Shown here: one piece after another, positions 63,574-64,000 of the stretch | How the letters are laid out: every line of letters begins with the position of its first letter | Numbering within the stretch: the first letter of the stretch is position 1 | Origin: Chelonoidis abingdonii | Lineage: Eukaryota; Chordata; Testudines; Testudinidae | Direction: 5' to 3' | Assembly (NCBI RefSeq): GCF_003597395.2 | Contig: NC_133770.1 | Location: 94,306,387-94,370,386, forward strand | Length of the DNA: 64,000 nucleotides | Made by a program: the position numbers and the translations under genes | The notes under the pieces: generated by a model | The model's database searches: none | What the model was told of the DNA's origin: nothing | What the model saw: only the letters and a program-made list of their open reading frames with translations

Positions 63574-64000
63574 TTACTGTTGGTTTTCAGCCTCAAATTC
63601 CTCCCTCAAGGCATCCCTAATCCTTGCAGCCCTGTGCTGGGCCTCTCTAGTCGCCCTGCTCTCTGGCTGTGCAAATTCAGCCTCCAGGCATTGAACCTCA
63701 GAGGTCCATCCGACTGAATCTTTCACCCTTCCCTTCACAAATATTATGAAGGGTACAGCACGTGGATATAACCGCAGGAATGCTGCTTTCCCCCAAGTCC
63801 AGCTTCCCATACAGAGATCACCAACACCCCTTTAAACGGCCAAAAGCACACTCCACAGTCATTCGGCACTGGCTCAGCCTGTAGTTGAACCGTTCCTTGC
63901 TGCTGTCAAGGCTCCCTGTGTACGGTTTCATGGGCCACGGCATTAACGGGTAAGTGAGGTCTCCAAGGATCAAAATGTGCATTTTGACATCCCCTAATGT
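63574..64000 (-). pseudogene. Harbinger (HARBI1-like) DDE transposase, C-terminal part
   Basis: Minus strand from the window edge: ILGDLTYPLMPWPMKPYTG (catalytic Asp in LGD), then FNYRLSQCRMTVECAFGRLK with the last catalytic Glu (VECAFG). A stop lies at about 63832. In shifted frames LYGKLDLGES and CTLHNICE follow, and the open C-terminal end (63810-63574) has EVQCLEAEFAQPESRATREA and IRDALREEFEAENQQ. This is the DDE_4 superfamily. A stop and frameshifts break it; the N-terminal part is outside the window. Confidence 0.85.

Larger units (their letters stand above)
61316..64000 (+). mobile_element. PIF/Harbinger DNA transposon, right end outside window
   Basis: Begins near AGGGCTTGGCTACACTGCAG, with TTTACAGCGCTGCAACTG nearby, the terminal pattern of turtle Harbinger elements. 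It carries two convergent genes: a Myb/SANT-like DNA-binding protein on plus and a DDE transposase on minus. Both proteins are required for Harbinger transposition in known active members; the Myb-like partner brings transposase to the nucleus and the ends. The right terminal repeat would lie beyond 64000. Confidence 0.85.

Overview
The window looks like nuclear DNA of a turtle (Testudines), or at least a non-avian reptile. The evidence is a vertebrate multi-exon gene embedded in transposons of kinds abundant in turtles: DIRS, CR1/L3-like LINEs, a Ty3/Gypsy remnant, retroviral-type LTRs, many hAT-type MITEs, a PIF/Harbinger element with a Myb/SANT protein, and a decayed Polinton/Maverick. Family names come from recognition, not from a database search.

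Left third (1-20,130). The 5' part of a DPY19L1-like tryptophan C-mannosyltransferase gene runs right to left. Exon 1 lies in a CpG-rich promoter region (ATG at 19,654). It is followed by a 69-nt exon (18,324-18,256), a 25-nt microexon (10,890-10,866), and exons at 9,544-9,457, 8,839-8,702 and 5,029-4,909. All six join in phase. The last visible exon appears to use a GC donor, and the rest of the gene lies beyond the left edge. The introns hold a DIRS retrotransposon (1 to about 3,490, minus strand), an L3/CR1-like LINE at 13.49-17.15 kb that was itself hit by a solo LTR and a MITE, a TA-flanked MITE at 11.46 kb, and smaller repeats.

Middle (20-43.5 kb). I recognise no host gene here. It is a layered transposon graveyard in which many insertions can be proved by target-site duplications (TSDs). 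A CR1-like LINE (about 26.02-30.0 kb) is split by a GC-rich block, a 1.3-kb hAT-like element that holds another one, and a 282-bp MITE. A Gypsy integrase remnant (36.4-37.24 kb) carries a 126-bp retroposon with a 17-bp TSD. LTRs, foldback elements and LINE tails fill the rest.

Right third (43.6-61.3 kb). This is the remains of two Polinton/Maverick copies. Copy A (43.61-48.13 kb) has integrase, Gly-rich protein, major capsid protein and protease on plus, converging on a late protein on minus. Copy B (about 48.2-60.4 kb) has protein-primed DNA polymerase, packaging ATPase, small basic protein and late protein on plus, converging on protease, capsid and integrase on minus. The integrase-to-late-protein block therefore occurs twice, in opposite orientations, on either side of the polymerase and ATPase. 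All of these genes except possibly one 75-codon ORF are broken. A CR1 splits the polymerase, and an LTR carrying a MITE splits the copy B protease with a clean TSD.

Far right (61.3-64 kb). A PIF/Harbinger element has a two-exon Myb/SANT gene on plus (frameshifted) facing the C-terminal part of a DDE transposase on minus, cut by the window edge.

The live biology is the C-mannosyltransferase gene. The most unusual structure is the mirror-image double Polinton.
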